From NCBI GenBank assembly GCA_023300235.1, contig JALZWN010000007.1:1-60866 (forward strand): a stretch of 60,866 bases of DNA, in the 5' to 3' direction. This DNA is from Mariniblastus sp. Its GTDB lineage: Bacteria; Planctomycetota; Planctomycetia; Pirellulales; Pirellulaceae. Positions 10,221 to 20,085 of this stretch are shown one piece after another. The first letter of the stretch is position 1. The number at the start of each line of letters is the position of its first letter. The position numbers and the translations under genes are program-made. The notes beneath the pieces were generated by a model. It did no database searches. It saw only the letters and a program-made list of their open reading frames with translations, and was not told the origin of the DNA.

Positions 10221-13200
10221 TTATTTGCTTTGGAATCGGTTGAACAAACCACCAAAAGCCGAGTCTGCCGGAACCAATGACTCCGGTGATTCACCAGGAA
10301 CCGCAGGCGGAATCGTGGCGTTTTGATTGGACGTTGTGGGGTGCACTGATTGTTTTTCGGCGACCCGAGCCAGCAAAGCTGAGCCTGCTTCGGCTTTCAT
10401 CGGTGGCAACGCATGAACGAGCCGTTCGGGTTGTCGGGCTTCGGACGGGATGACGTCTGCTTTGCCGAGGTTCTGCCGGACACGATCGATTGGCAAGACC
10501 GCAGCGGCCTGAAGATTTGCAGTGTCCAGCGTCTGTTCAATCGCCGGCCAAGCCCCAGCGCCATCCACTTTCATCCGCGGCAGCGGTCTAAGAGTCGGTC
10601 GCGAACCTACCATCGGCAGCGGCCCTAAGTTCGGCTGAAGCAAAGCTTTCGTCGGTGACGACTTCAAATCCGCAGACACCGATGGTCTTTCGATCGGCCC
10701 AACCACCGGCATCAACGAAACGGGTTGCGCAACCGTCTGCGAAGTCGGCAGCAACAAATTCGAATCTGAATCAGGCAACGGCGAAACGGTTTTCAGCTTC
10801 GAATTCGAAACGGTTTTCGCCACTGGCTGCAAAGCCCGTAACTTTGGCGCGATCGGATTCACCCGAAGCGGAAACAAATCAGGCACCGGTTGCCGTATCG
10901 CAACTGGTTGGCTTAGCTCAGGAGTCAGGTCCACTGGCTCGGGACGCGGACGTGACGGGACTGGAGGATCAACGTGTTCAATCGCTGGTTCTATGTTTTC
11001 AACGAAAGGTTCAATTTCCCTAACGACCGGGTTCAGCCCCGAACGAGGCGTTTGCACATCAGGCTGCTCGGAAACTTCCAGCTCACCTGCCTCCACGTCC
11101 TTGGGCAATCCAGCTTCCTCAACTTCAGCTTCCTCAACTTCAGCTTCCTCAACTTCCGAACTCTCAACCACAGCCTCCAACGCCTTCCCCCTGACGGCCT
11201 GCTCGTAGGCCGTCGCGATGTTTTCGCAGAACTGACAATCGGGTTTCGCCCCCATCATCGCGAGTGCTCGCATCCCGATTTGATCATCGATCGGCCCCGG
11301 ATCGATCCACTGCCCAAGCGAATCCAACTGCATCGTTCCCATATCAAAATCAATATTGCGGCGGAGCACTTCGTATTGCACCCACGTGCTCAAGTAAGAG
11401 TTTTGAGCGTCGTTCAAACCGATAATCGCGTCGGTCAAGTTTCGAGCGGTGGTGGACCCCAAGGACGTATTGGTGGCGGTAATCGGTCGATCGAGCTCTA
11501 AGCGGTTAATCTCGACGTTCTCAATTTGGATTTGAACGCTAATTCGGTCCAATTCAAAACGAACTCGGTTTCGCCCCAAGTTCCGCACCAGTTCTCGCAA
11601 GTCTCCTTTAATAGAGTCCTCGAACTCGTAGAAGCTTCGCTTGCTTTGCTGATAATCAATCAAGGCAGTTCGATACGCATTGCGTTCGGCTTGCCGCACA
11701 ATCGGAGCATCAAATCGCAAGCCCGCCTGTAACTGCCCCGTTTCGGTACGAATACTAAATGGGTTGTTGCCATCGTTGCTAATGCTACCTTGAAACACCA
11801 AATCGATTCCAGCTTCCAACTGATCGGCCACGAATTCGATATTTCGATACTGGTCCACCAAAGAAGCACGAGCGTTCATCCAGTCGCGTCGCAGACAGCG
11901 AGCGATCCGAATCGCGTGTTCGGAGGCAAGCTCCGAATTAACGATCTCGATCGAGTTGGTTCGGGCTTGCGCTTGCAGCAGCGAAAGATCCAATGAAATA
12001 TTATTCAACTCCGACAACTGCCCAGGAATCGATTGTTGAAAGTTCAACACTAGGTAATCTGAAAGAGCTTCACCGTCAAGCGTTTCGCGAACCTTAGGAA
12101 ACCCTTCCAGCAAACTCTGAGTTTCCCCAAACACGTCCTCCAACGCATCTAAACGAGTCAGGATCGACGGGAGTTTCAAACCAGCTTCTTTATCTTCTTC
12201 TGTTTTCTCTTGCTCATCCTGTTCCGCTTTTTGAGATAACAATTCGCGCAAAGCTTCTGGGTCCGCCATCGTGCTGGGCTTAAACAAATCTGAGCTAATG
12301 CTCGAAATGATTCGGCCCTGAGAGACATCGTCGGTCAACTTTTGAAGGTACTCCGTCCGATTGGATCGTTTCTGCTCTAGCTCGTCGAAGTCTCGGTTCA
12401 GCTGAGCAAAATCTTCGTCGCGGATCGCTTGGATGATTTCTTTGGCCGATTCGATGACGCCGATTATTTTTGCCAATCGCTGATTGAAATCTGCGGGCAG
12501 CTGAGTCCCAGATACTTGATAAGCTTCGATAAAATCGTCCAGTTCGCTCAACTGATCGCCCGCCCGCTGACGGAGCTTGCCAATCACAATCAGCCGACCA
12601 TTGATCTCGTCACTGATCAAATTAAACCGATCCAGAAACTCATCGTCGATGACAACTTCAAGATCTGGCGGCAAACCTAGCAACGCCTTGAATTCGTCCA
12701 GCGACGTTTGGTAACTGGTTTTAGCGTCCAACAATGTTCTTTGTTCAAGATAAAAACTGGTTTCGAACAGCTTCAACTGTACTCGATCCAACAGTCCACT
12801 CTCGGCGTACTCTCTGAATTGGCGCAAGACGGTTTCCAATTGGCGGATATTGAATTCTTGGTTCCGAATTTGTTGCTGCTGTTCCAGCAGCCCCAAGTAT
12901 CCGCCGGCGTTGGTACCACCACTTCCGGGCGTGGCCAAAAAGTTGCCGGTCAGGTTCGGACCTGCACCGGGGTTTCGGCCGATCGCAATCTGCAAATAGA
13001 AACCACGCTTGTATCGTTCGAGCTGACGAACATTCGCCAGCAACGTTCGCTCGGATTGCGTTAACGCCTCCATGATTCGAGCGCGACCGGCGTTTTGCAA
13101 CAGTGGCTGCACCAACGAAAAATCCAGAATCGAGTTTGCGGTTTGCGTGTTATTGCCGGCGAAGTTAAACAAAATCGTATTTGCTAACCCCACCACAAAG

Positions 13201-13850
13201 TTCGCGCCGGTAACGCCCAAGCGTTCTAGCTGAATGCCTTCGCTGTTGGCCCCCAAGGCGGCGCTTAAGTTTGATTGTGAACCACCGGGGGCGAGTCGTC
13301 CTTGGGTGGTGAAAAACGAGTTGAAGCCTGCAAACAATTGGCTGTCAAAACCAAATCGCTCAATGCTGACATCCAACGCCGATTCGTACAGAGTTTCGTA
13401 TTGGGTTTGCAATTCCGGGGAGTGTAACAATGCGAGTTGGTAAGCTTTGTCCAACGACAGCGGAACCTCGCCTCGCTCGTTAATCGGCAGGTAAGATTTC
13501 CACAGCGGGTTTTCGATTTCGGAAATATCGCCGTTACTGTGCCAGTGCGGATACCCTGCCTTCCCATCGACACGTCGCATCAACCGATGCGAGGCGGGAT
13601 CGTCGGTTGGGATCGGTGGATGGTCTTTGCTAAAGGGATCGTACATCCGCGATTGGGAGTCGATCTCGATGTCGCCTTTGATGGAATTCCACCGCGGGTC
13701 GGACGTTTTTTCAGCGACCAAACGGTTGACTTCGACGTCGGCTTGCCGGCGATAATAGCTACGGTGGCACCCCGTAATCGTGGCAAGACTCAGCAAGATG
13801 ATCGAAATCATCAGCGAGTTGATAACAAATTTCCAACGGGGCAACATCAC
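10221..13850 (-). CDS. TolC-family outer membrane efflux protein, long form with acidic/proline-rich C-terminal extension
   Basis: SLDKAYQLALLHSPELQ, coiled-coil regions, signal/lipobox-like ATITGCHRS; C-terminal ESSEVEEAEVEEAEVEEAG and Pro-rich tail; upstream of the adaptor/ABC genes on the same strand. Confidence 0.85.
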   Translation of the reverse strand: MMLPRWKFVINSLMISIILLSLATITGCHRSYYRRQADVEVNRLVAEKTSDPRWNSIKGDIEIDSQSRMYDPFSKDHPPIPTDDPASHRLMRRVDGKAGYPHWHSNGDISEIENPLWKSYLPINERGEVPLSLDKAYQLALLHSPELQTQYETLYESALDVSIERFGFDSQLFAGFNSFFTTQGRLAPGGSQSNLSAALGANSEGIQLERLGVTGANFVVGLANTILFNFAGNNTQTANSILDFSLVQPLLQNAGRARIMEALTQSERTLLANVRQLERYKRGFYLQIAIGRNPGAGPNLTGNFLATPGSGGTNAGGYLGLLEQQQQIRNQEFNIRQLETVLRQFREYAESGLLDRVQLKLFETSFYLEQRTLLDAKTSYQTSLDEFKALLGLPPDLEVVIDDEFLDRFNLISDEINGRLIVIGKLRQRAGDQLSELDDFIEAYQVSGTQLPADFNQRLAKIIGVIESAKEIIQAIRDEDFAQLNRDFDELEQKRSNRTEYLQKLTDDVSQGRIISSISSDLFKPSTMADPEALRELLSQKAEQDEQEKTEEDKEAGLKLPSILTRLDALEDVFGETQSLLEGFPKVRETLDGEALSDYLVLNFQQSIPGQLSELNNISLDLSLLQAQARTNSIEIVNSELASEHAIRIARCLRRDWMNARASLVDQYRNIEFVADQLEAGIDLVFQGSISNDGNNPFSIRTETGQLQAGLRFDAPIVRQAERNAYRTALIDYQQSKRSFYEFEDSIKGDLRELVRNLGRNRVRFELDRISVQIQIENVEINRLELDRPITATNTSLGSTTARNLTDAIIGLNDAQNSYLSTWVQYEVLRRNIDFDMGTMQLDSLGQWIDPGPIDDQIGMRALAMMGAKPDCQFCENIATAYEQAVRGKALEAVVESSEVEEAEVEEAEVEEAGLPKDVEAGELEVSEQPDVQTPRSGLNPVVREIEPFVENIEPAIEHVDPPVPSRPRPEPVDLTPELSQPVAIRQPVPDLFPLRVNPIAPKLRALQPVAKTVSNSKLKTVSPLPDSDSNLLLPTSQTVAQPVSLMPVVGPIERPSVSADLKSSPTKALLQPNLGPLPMVGSRPTLRPLPRMKVDGAGAWPAIEQTLDTANLQAAAVLPIDRVRQNLGKADVIPSEARQPERLVHALPPMKAEAGSALLARVAEKQSVHPTTSNQNATIPPAVPGESPESLVPADSAFGGLFNRFQSK

Positions 13851-14353
13851 AACAAGCTCCTAAGCACCCGACGGCAGGGCGGGATCCTGCGGCCGGTGGC
13901 GAGACGATCTGGTGTTAAGATTTGCGGGATTTCTTAACTTTACTTACACGGTAAGCTTTGTGACCTATCGGGATTATCCGGATTGCATCTTGAAAGTTTG
14001 TTGGATCATTGAATCTGAACGGTTTGCCGGCGGATTTAGCGCGGCCGGTTGGCCGAGCCGACGATATGCAAGGAAAGACAAATTTGCCCGAATTGTTGTT
14101 CATTTGTAGCGTTTTTGGACCATAATTACATCAAACATATAACATGCTCCGGACGCAAACCGCCAAGTCTGCCGAATAGGCGGCCCTGGCAGTCCGGGCC
14201 GACTTTGCGGGCAAGGCTCGTCGATGTCGGATTATTGCGGCGGCTCGAATGGTATCTGGTCGCCTTTTGAAAAGCCGATTTCGGACTCGGGCTCGAATTG
14301 CCGATACAAAGACTTAGTTATTCCCAAATTGATGCAACCAAGGCTGCACGTAG

Positions 14354-15964
14354 ATGACCATCGTAAATTGCACATTACTCGCGGAAGTCGATATGATTTA
14401 CGCGAGCGTTGTTGGACTGATTGCCCTGATCGTGCTGGTGTTCGCCATCCTTTCAGCCAAAAACTGGCACTGGGTGAACGTTGTGCTATTGATCTTTACC
14501 TTGATCGCCAGCATCACTTCGATCGTCGGGATGACCTACGCGTACAAACATCGCCGTGACGGCATGCTGGTTTTTGCACAGCAAGAAAAGCGAGCCTTAA
14601 CAGCCGAAGCAAAGGTCGAAGAAATCATCTCCGGCGATCCCCTCTCGATTAAGTACGACAGAGGATCACTGCGCGACAGCAACAATCGACTTGCGTTAGT
14701 AATGACCGGCCGAGGCCATGCTTGGTCTGGTGGTACAGTTTCGACCGACGGCGAACTTGCCAAATTTACATTGAAAAACGAACGCAACTTTAAAGACGAA
14801 GCGGAAAAAAATTCATTGGTTGGAGCGATCTTGTACGCCTTCGCCGAAAATAAGAACGGCATCCCGGCCAACTACATTGGATCCGTTTCAGTGGAAGGCG
14901 CAACCCCAGCCGATTTCACCTTGAAGCCAGTCGACTTGATCGATGCAAAGCGTTTTGAAAACCCACAGACACCGTGGACGCTGTTCGAAAAAATGCCGCA
15001 AGATAAACGAGGTATTTTTAAAGCGGCACTCATATCTTCGGTGAGCTCACAAAAAGGCCACAGCGATACGCCTGCAGCAAAACAACGTGACGCGTTTGTA
15101 AAAATCTTGCAAGAGTCAAAAGAAAACAACAAAGCGTTGATCGAAATCAACATCGCCGAATTCACTAAAATCCTCAAACGAGACTACCTGCCTGCCAATC
15201 AACTAGGCTACTCGGCAGACTCCTTGGAGTACGAAAAACTAATTGATCAGTACGCGTTTGATGGACAGTCCATCGGTAAAATCGAAAAGTACATCGAAAG
15301 CGCAGCCGGGCGGAAGGACACCGTTTTCGAACCCACGCCAGAAGAGGTCTTCATCAAGTTCTCGTTCACTGCGGATTCTGACAACGCCGTCCGAACCGAC
15401 TCCAAAGACGACAACGGCAGAACCATCGGTAGTCTGGAGAACGATGGCATCTACAACACCAACGGAGAAACCGTTGTTGGCAAGCTGATGAAAAACCCGG
15501 AGGGGGTTACCTTCAAAACCAACGATGTGGTTTTAATCGACGCACCATCTGCTACCACCTTTGAAAACTCACACCAAGGGAAACTGAAGCAAATCGACCG
15601 AGTCTACGTTCGACAGCTTCAAGACTTCCCGCTGATGTTCAAAAACATGAGAATCCGAGCCGCTCGGTTTGTAGACGAGTCCATCACGGCCCAAGCAACC
15701 ACGGCGAAAACAGAGGTCGCTCTTAACGATGCGAAGAAACAAATCGACGTGCGAACCGATCTGATCAGTAAAAGCACCGAAGACGAAGAGCGATTCCAAC
15801 GAGACGCCGAGAACTTGGTGAGAACCAACCAGACCTTGGAACAACGGTCCGCCGAACTAGAGGAACAAATCAAAAATCGGCAAACAAGAATCGATTGGCA
15901 GTACCAGCAAATCCAATCTCAGACATTGGAAAGAGTACGGTCTGCTGTATCCATTAGCCAGTAA
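14354..15964 (+). CDS. Hypothetical membrane-anchored protein with C-terminal coiled coil
   Basis: Two N-terminal TM segments (IYASVVGLIALIVLVFAILSA, VNVVLLIFTLIASITSIVGM), soluble region, C-terminal heptads; likely start at MIYASVV (about 14393). Confidence 0.7.
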   Translation: MTIVNCTLLAEVDMIYASVVGLIALIVLVFAILSAKNWHWVNVVLLIFTLIASITSIVGMTYAYKHRRDGMLVFAQQEKRALTAEAKVEEIISGDPLSIKYDRGSLRDSNNRLALVMTGRGHAWSGGTVSTDGELAKFTLKNERNFKDEAEKNSLVGAILYAFAENKNGIPANYIGSVSVEGATPADFTLKPVDLIDAKRFENPQTPWTLFEKMPQDKRGIFKAALISSVSSQKGHSDTPAAKQRDAFVKILQESKENNKALIEINIAEFTKILKRDYLPANQLGYSADSLEYEKLIDQYAFDGQSIGKIEKYIESAAGRKDTVFEPTPEEVFIKFSFTADSDNAVRTDSKDDNGRTIGSLENDGIYNTNGETVVGKLMKNPEGVTFKTNDVVLIDAPSATTFENSHQGKLKQIDRVYVRQLQDFPLMFKNMRIRAARFVDESITAQATTAKTEVALNDAKKQIDVRTDLISKSTEDEERFQRDAENLVRTNQTLEQRSAELEEQIKNRQTRIDWQYQQIQSQTLERVRSAVSISQ

Positions 15965-16050
15965 AGGCTCTTGGCAAATCGGTCACTTCGCGAATCAGGA
16001 CGATTCAACAATCCAGCGACCGAAATGAGAACGCCCCGTTGGACTCCGTT

Positions 16051-16117
16051 CTAAGAACTTATTCCACAGCTGTTTTGAGCGACGCATTTCCTGCTTTGTC
16101 GCGAAGATTGGAACAAG
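16051..16117 (+). repeat. Dispersed repeat family A, copy 1
   Basis: ctaagaacttattcca...ttttgagcgacgcatttcctgctttgtcgcgaag; matches copies at 22368, 30863, 48308. Confidence 0.85.
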
Positions 16118-16123
16118 CACTAA

Positions 16124-16174
16124 TTCAAACCTCGAACGATTTCAAACCTCGAACGATTTCAAACCTCGAACGAT
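16124..16174. repeat. Perfect 17-bp tandem repeat x3 (TTCAAACCTCGAACGAT)
   Basis: Direct reading of sequence. Confidence 0.98.
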
Positions 16175-16217
16175 TTGCTCGTCGCTTATCTGCAAGCGCA
16201 AAGGATCAGCGGACACA

Positions 16218-17084
16218 ATGGGATACGAAAACCGAGACTACTATCGCGAGGACAGCTATCAAGGCGGCCAATCTGGCTTGCCGAGTTTTCGTTTCAACCA
16301 ACAATCGGTCGTTTACAGCCTGATCATCATCAACGTGGTGATCTTTTTGCTGGACACCTTCACGCCGACCGTAGCACCAGAAACTCACTGGCTGGGCGAT
16401 CTGTTAGCTTTGAAGACCAGCCGCATTTGGGCGGTTTGGAATTTTTTGACCTATGGCTTTAGCCATGCTCCCTATGACAGCGAAAGCTCGATCATGCACG
16501 TTGGCTTCAACATGCTGGGCCTGTTCATGCTCGGCCGCACCGTCGAACATCGCCTTGGGAAAGCCGAGTTTCTCAAGTTCTACTTGATGGCGATCGTAGT
16601 TAGCGGCGTCGGCTGGTTACTGCCCCGATTGCTGTATGCCCAGCCAAGTGGCATCGTCGGCGCTTCGGGAGCCGTCTCGGCCGTGGTGATCTATTTCGTT
16701 TTCTTAAACCCGCAAGCCAAGCTATTGATCTGGGGGATCATTCCCACGCCAGCTTGGGTCGTGGGCGCGTTGTTTTTGTTCATGAATCTCAGCACTGCAT
16801 TCCGATCAACCAGCGTCGCTTGGGAAGCTCACTTAGCCGGCGGTGCCTTTGGCATGCTATACCACAAACTTGGCTGGAACTTTTCTGGTTTGCAACTTCC
16901 AAATTTCAAATCCAACGTCCTGAAAATTCACGCCCCCGAAACCAATACCCCTAACGAAAAACTCCAGCTAGAAGCTGACCGTATCCTAAAGAAAATCAGT
17001 GAACAAGGCGAAGCGAGCTTGTCACGAGGTGAACGAAAAACGCTCAACAAATACAGCAAATCAATCCGCAAAAACCGACAGTAA
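16218..17084 (+). CDS. Rhomboid family intramembrane serine protease
   Basis: FSHA ... HVGFNMLGLFMLGRTVEHRLGKAEFLKFYL ... GIVGASGAVSAVVIYF (GxSG) ... AHLAGGAFG. Confidence 0.93.
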   Translation: MGYENRDYYREDSYQGGQSGLPSFRFNQQSVVYSLIIINVVIFLLDTFTPTVAPETHWLGDLLALKTSRIWAVWNFLTYGFSHAPYDSESSIMHVGFNMLGLFMLGRTVEHRLGKAEFLKFYLMAIVVSGVGWLLPRLLYAQPSGIVGASGAVSAVVIYFVFLNPQAKLLIWGIIPTPAWVVGALFLFMNLSTAFRSTSVAWEAHLAGGAFGMLYHKLGWNFSGLQLPNFKSNVLKIHAPETNTPNEKLQLEADRILKKISEQGEASLSRGERKTLNKYSKSIRKNRQ

Positions 17085-17527
17085 AAACGTAATGCAAAGC
17101 GCGACGCAAAAAGCAACAGCAGCGACGCTCGGGGGTAAAACGCGAGATGAAACTAGTCATCGAATTCGAATCAAAACGTCTTTTCAATTTCCCGCCCGGT
17201 GCCTCCTGGCACACCGACCGCAGAACAGTGTGTTTGCCAGTTTGAAACGGCGGCAACGACCTCCTTCACAAGGCTGGTCGCTTTCGTTTCCTGATCCCAC
17301 CAACGCTTGCCAGTGCGACAAGACCGTCGTTTCCAACCACCAACGCGGTTCATGCACGGCTGCTGATCGTAGCGGTTAAACGCATCAAACTGGGACATCC
17401 AGCAAAACTCGCCCTAACCAACCCAACTTTTTCAATATCTAACCGCCGCCAACGAACAGGCAGCCTAGATACTACTGAACCATCGTTCCGCCAAACCAAC
17501 CACTAAAACAAAACACCGAGAGCACTC

Positions 17528-18436
17528 ATGTCGCACCGAGACGATCACCGTAGAGGCAACCATCGATCAAACGGATTGCCACAGTTGACGCTGGCCAACA
17601 TTGGCTTCTACGGCATATTGCTGCTCCTTCTCGTTCTGGCATGGCTGGCATACCAATCAGCCGTGAGCGTGGAAACAGGACACATCGGTATCAAAACTCG
17701 ATTCGGAAAAGTCATTTCCGAATCGCTTCCCGCTGGCCTGCACTTCCGCATTCCACTGGTGGAAGAAATCGATCAAGTCGAAGTTCGCGAACAAAAAATG
17801 GAGATGCAAACCGGTGCTTCCAGCGCTGACCTGCAGACGATTCAATCGAGCATTGCCGTCAACTTCCGCCCCGATCCACAGAACGCTCATCTGTTGTTCG
17901 AAGAAGTCGGGAAAGACTACGGCCAGCGAATCCTTAACCCTGCGGTCGAAGAGACCGTCAAAGCGGTTGCCGCCAAGTACACCGCCGAACAATTGATCAC
18001 ACTTCGAACAGAAGTTCGCGACAACATGGAAGCCAAACTTAAAGAACGTGTCGAAGAAAACCACATCTTGATCACGAAATTCAACATCGTAAACTTTGAA
18101 TTTTCACAATCTTTCAACAACGCGATCGAAGAAAAACAAACCGCCGAACAGGAAGCTCTCCGAGCAACGAACATTCTACGTCGGATGAAAGTCGAAGCCG
18201 ATCAAAAGATCGAAACCGCACGCGGTGCCGCCGAATCGGTCAAACTGGCCGCCCAAGCCGAAGCCGAAGCGATCACGTTAAAAGCAACCGCCGAAGCTGG
18301 CGCTCAAAAAATGTTGTCCGAGGTCATCAACCGCGACGTGATCCAACTGAGAGCCATCGAAAAATGGGACGGGAAACTGCCCAAGCTTACCGGTGAATCC
18401 GTGCCCTTCATCACCGTCGACGACCCAACGGAATAG
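17528..18436 (+). CDS. Prohibitin/SPFH-domain membrane protein
   Basis: N-terminal TM, VSVETGHIGIKTRFGKV, long Ala/Glu coiled coil, KLPKLTGESVPFI C-terminus. Confidence 0.92.
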   Translation: MSHRDDHRRGNHRSNGLPQLTLANIGFYGILLLLLVLAWLAYQSAVSVETGHIGIKTRFGKVISESLPAGLHFRIPLVEEIDQVEVREQKMEMQTGASSADLQTIQSSIAVNFRPDPQNAHLLFEEVGKDYGQRILNPAVEETVKAVAAKYTAEQLITLRTEVRDNMEAKLKERVEENHILITKFNIVNFEFSQSFNNAIEEKQTAEQEALRATNILRRMKVEADQKIETARGAAESVKLAAQAEAEAITLKATAEAGAQKMLSEVINRDVIQLRAIEKWDGKLPKLTGESVPFITVDDPTE

Positions 18437-18522
18437 CCAACAACGGAATCGCCAACAACGGGGCTTTAACGCCCCACCTGGCACGGCTACTTGCACCAGC
18501 GTCACTACACCTGAAAGCGAAG

Positions 18523-19569
18523 TCAAGCAAGACTTTCGACCACCGACTCGGCCACTCGCTTGCTATAGCCGTGCATTTTCCAGTGACCGGGCGACCAACC
18601 GGCCAGGAAACGATAGAAATCCGCCCAAGCAATCGGATACATCGCTCGCCATTCTGTCTCGATCGCCGCAAATAGATCTGGATCGAGATCCGATCGAGCA
18701 GCCAATGCCTGCTTCAGTCGACCAAAATAACTGCCCAAAAGTTCTTGTTCGCGTGCCTCGCATTCGGTATCGCTAAAGCAACTACTGATAAGGTACGCGA
18801 CGTCTTTCATACCGCATCCGCCGCCAACATATTGAAAGTCAACCGCGGCCACTCGATCGTCCGTTGCAAAACAAAAATTTGCCAGTTTGGCGTCGCCGTG
18901 CACGAGCGTTTGAAAACGAGCCTCGTTCAACGTCGCATCAATCTTGGCCGCGGCTTGCTTGAGCGGTCCGTCTTCCATGACCGCCAGCTCGTCAGGACGA
19001 GTTTTCAAATGCCAGTAAGTTCCAATCGGCCACAACTGGAATCGCTCCACCGGCAACACCACATTCGCCTCGGCCGAATCGAAAAGAAAGGCGGCATGAA
19101 AGTTGGCCAGCCAATCGAGACAAGCGTCCAGCTGAGCATCGTTCACGCTACCCCGTCGAAGATGAAATCCGGACGCGTCTAAATCCTCCAGCACCAACAA
19201 CCAATTCGGGCGAGCCTCACTGCCACTCGCATCCGCCCCGATCAATTGAGGCACACGACAGGCGTCGCTACATTGCTGGCTTGCGTTGCGATACCAGCGA
19301 GCTTCATTTTCGTACGAAAGCAATTTCCGCTGATGCGACACGTCGCCCGACCAGCCATATTTGTGGTCGCGACTATCCGGCGGATCAACATGCTTTACGA
19401 TCGCTGAATTTACTTTCGTTGGATCTGAATCGGACCCGCTCCCCCTTTGTAACTCCACCCGCACGATCTGTCCGTAACCGCTCCACAACGACTGAATGGT
19501 TTCAATCCGCGCTGCAGCACGCGCGTTAGTGACCTTCGCGATACGCTCAAGTGGCAAAGAAACTTCCAT
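18523..19569 (-). CDS. Phosphotransferase (APH/ecdysteroid-kinase-like)
   Basis: [40 protein letters not shown] kinase motif. Confidence 0.8.
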   Translation of the reverse strand: MEVSLPLERIAKVTNARAAARIETIQSLWSGYGQIVRVELQRGSGSDSDPTKVNSAIVKHVDPPDSRDHKYGWSGDVSHQRKLLSYENEARWYRNASQQCSDACRVPQLIGADASGSEARPNWLLVLEDLDASGFHLRRGSVNDAQLDACLDWLANFHAAFLFDSAEANVVLPVERFQLWPIGTYWHLKTRPDELAVMEDGPLKQAAAKIDATLNEARFQTLVHGDAKLANFCFATDDRVAAVDFQYVGGGCGMKDVAYLISSCFSDTECEAREQELLGSYFGRLKQALAARSDLDPDLFAAIETEWRAMYPIAWADFYRFLAGWSPGHWKMHGYSKRVAESVVESLA

Positions 19570-20085
19570 GAATACTACGATTTTTTAAAAAAGGAAAAAA
19601 CGACAAACAGCGACAGTTCCGTTAGGTTCAGATGAGTTTTAGAATTCATTTTGGCTCGTTGGTAAAGTCGTCCAGAATGTACCGAGCCTCACCAAACCCC
19701 TATCCTTTGGCAATCGAGCTATTTTCGTGCCCACCGTTGGCTATCCCGAGATAGCCTCGCCTAAAACACCAGCCCCAAGCTGACCACCACCAGCCGCCCC
19801 TTCTTTTCGCCTGCAAATGCTAGTTCGAGTTATTCTGTCTGTGACCATTGTAGGGCCTAGCTATCTGCCCTAATTCAGCAGTTACTTGATCGCTTTCAAA
19901 ATCAACTTTAAAAGTTTGACCGAGGAAGTTTTTAGGGGTATTCATTACCTACCGCTTTGCCCTAAAAATATCCGGATCAAAGGCCTCGCTTCCAACCTCC
20001 CCAGCACCACCAACCTTCCGCTGCCGGATCCCCAGATTGATCCAAGTGCAGGTGCACCGCTAACGTTTACAGCCAAAAATAGAAC

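Noticed and set aside
16124-16174. CRISPR-like array
   Set aside because: Three contiguous 17-bp units with no spacers and no cas genes; a simple tandem repeat.
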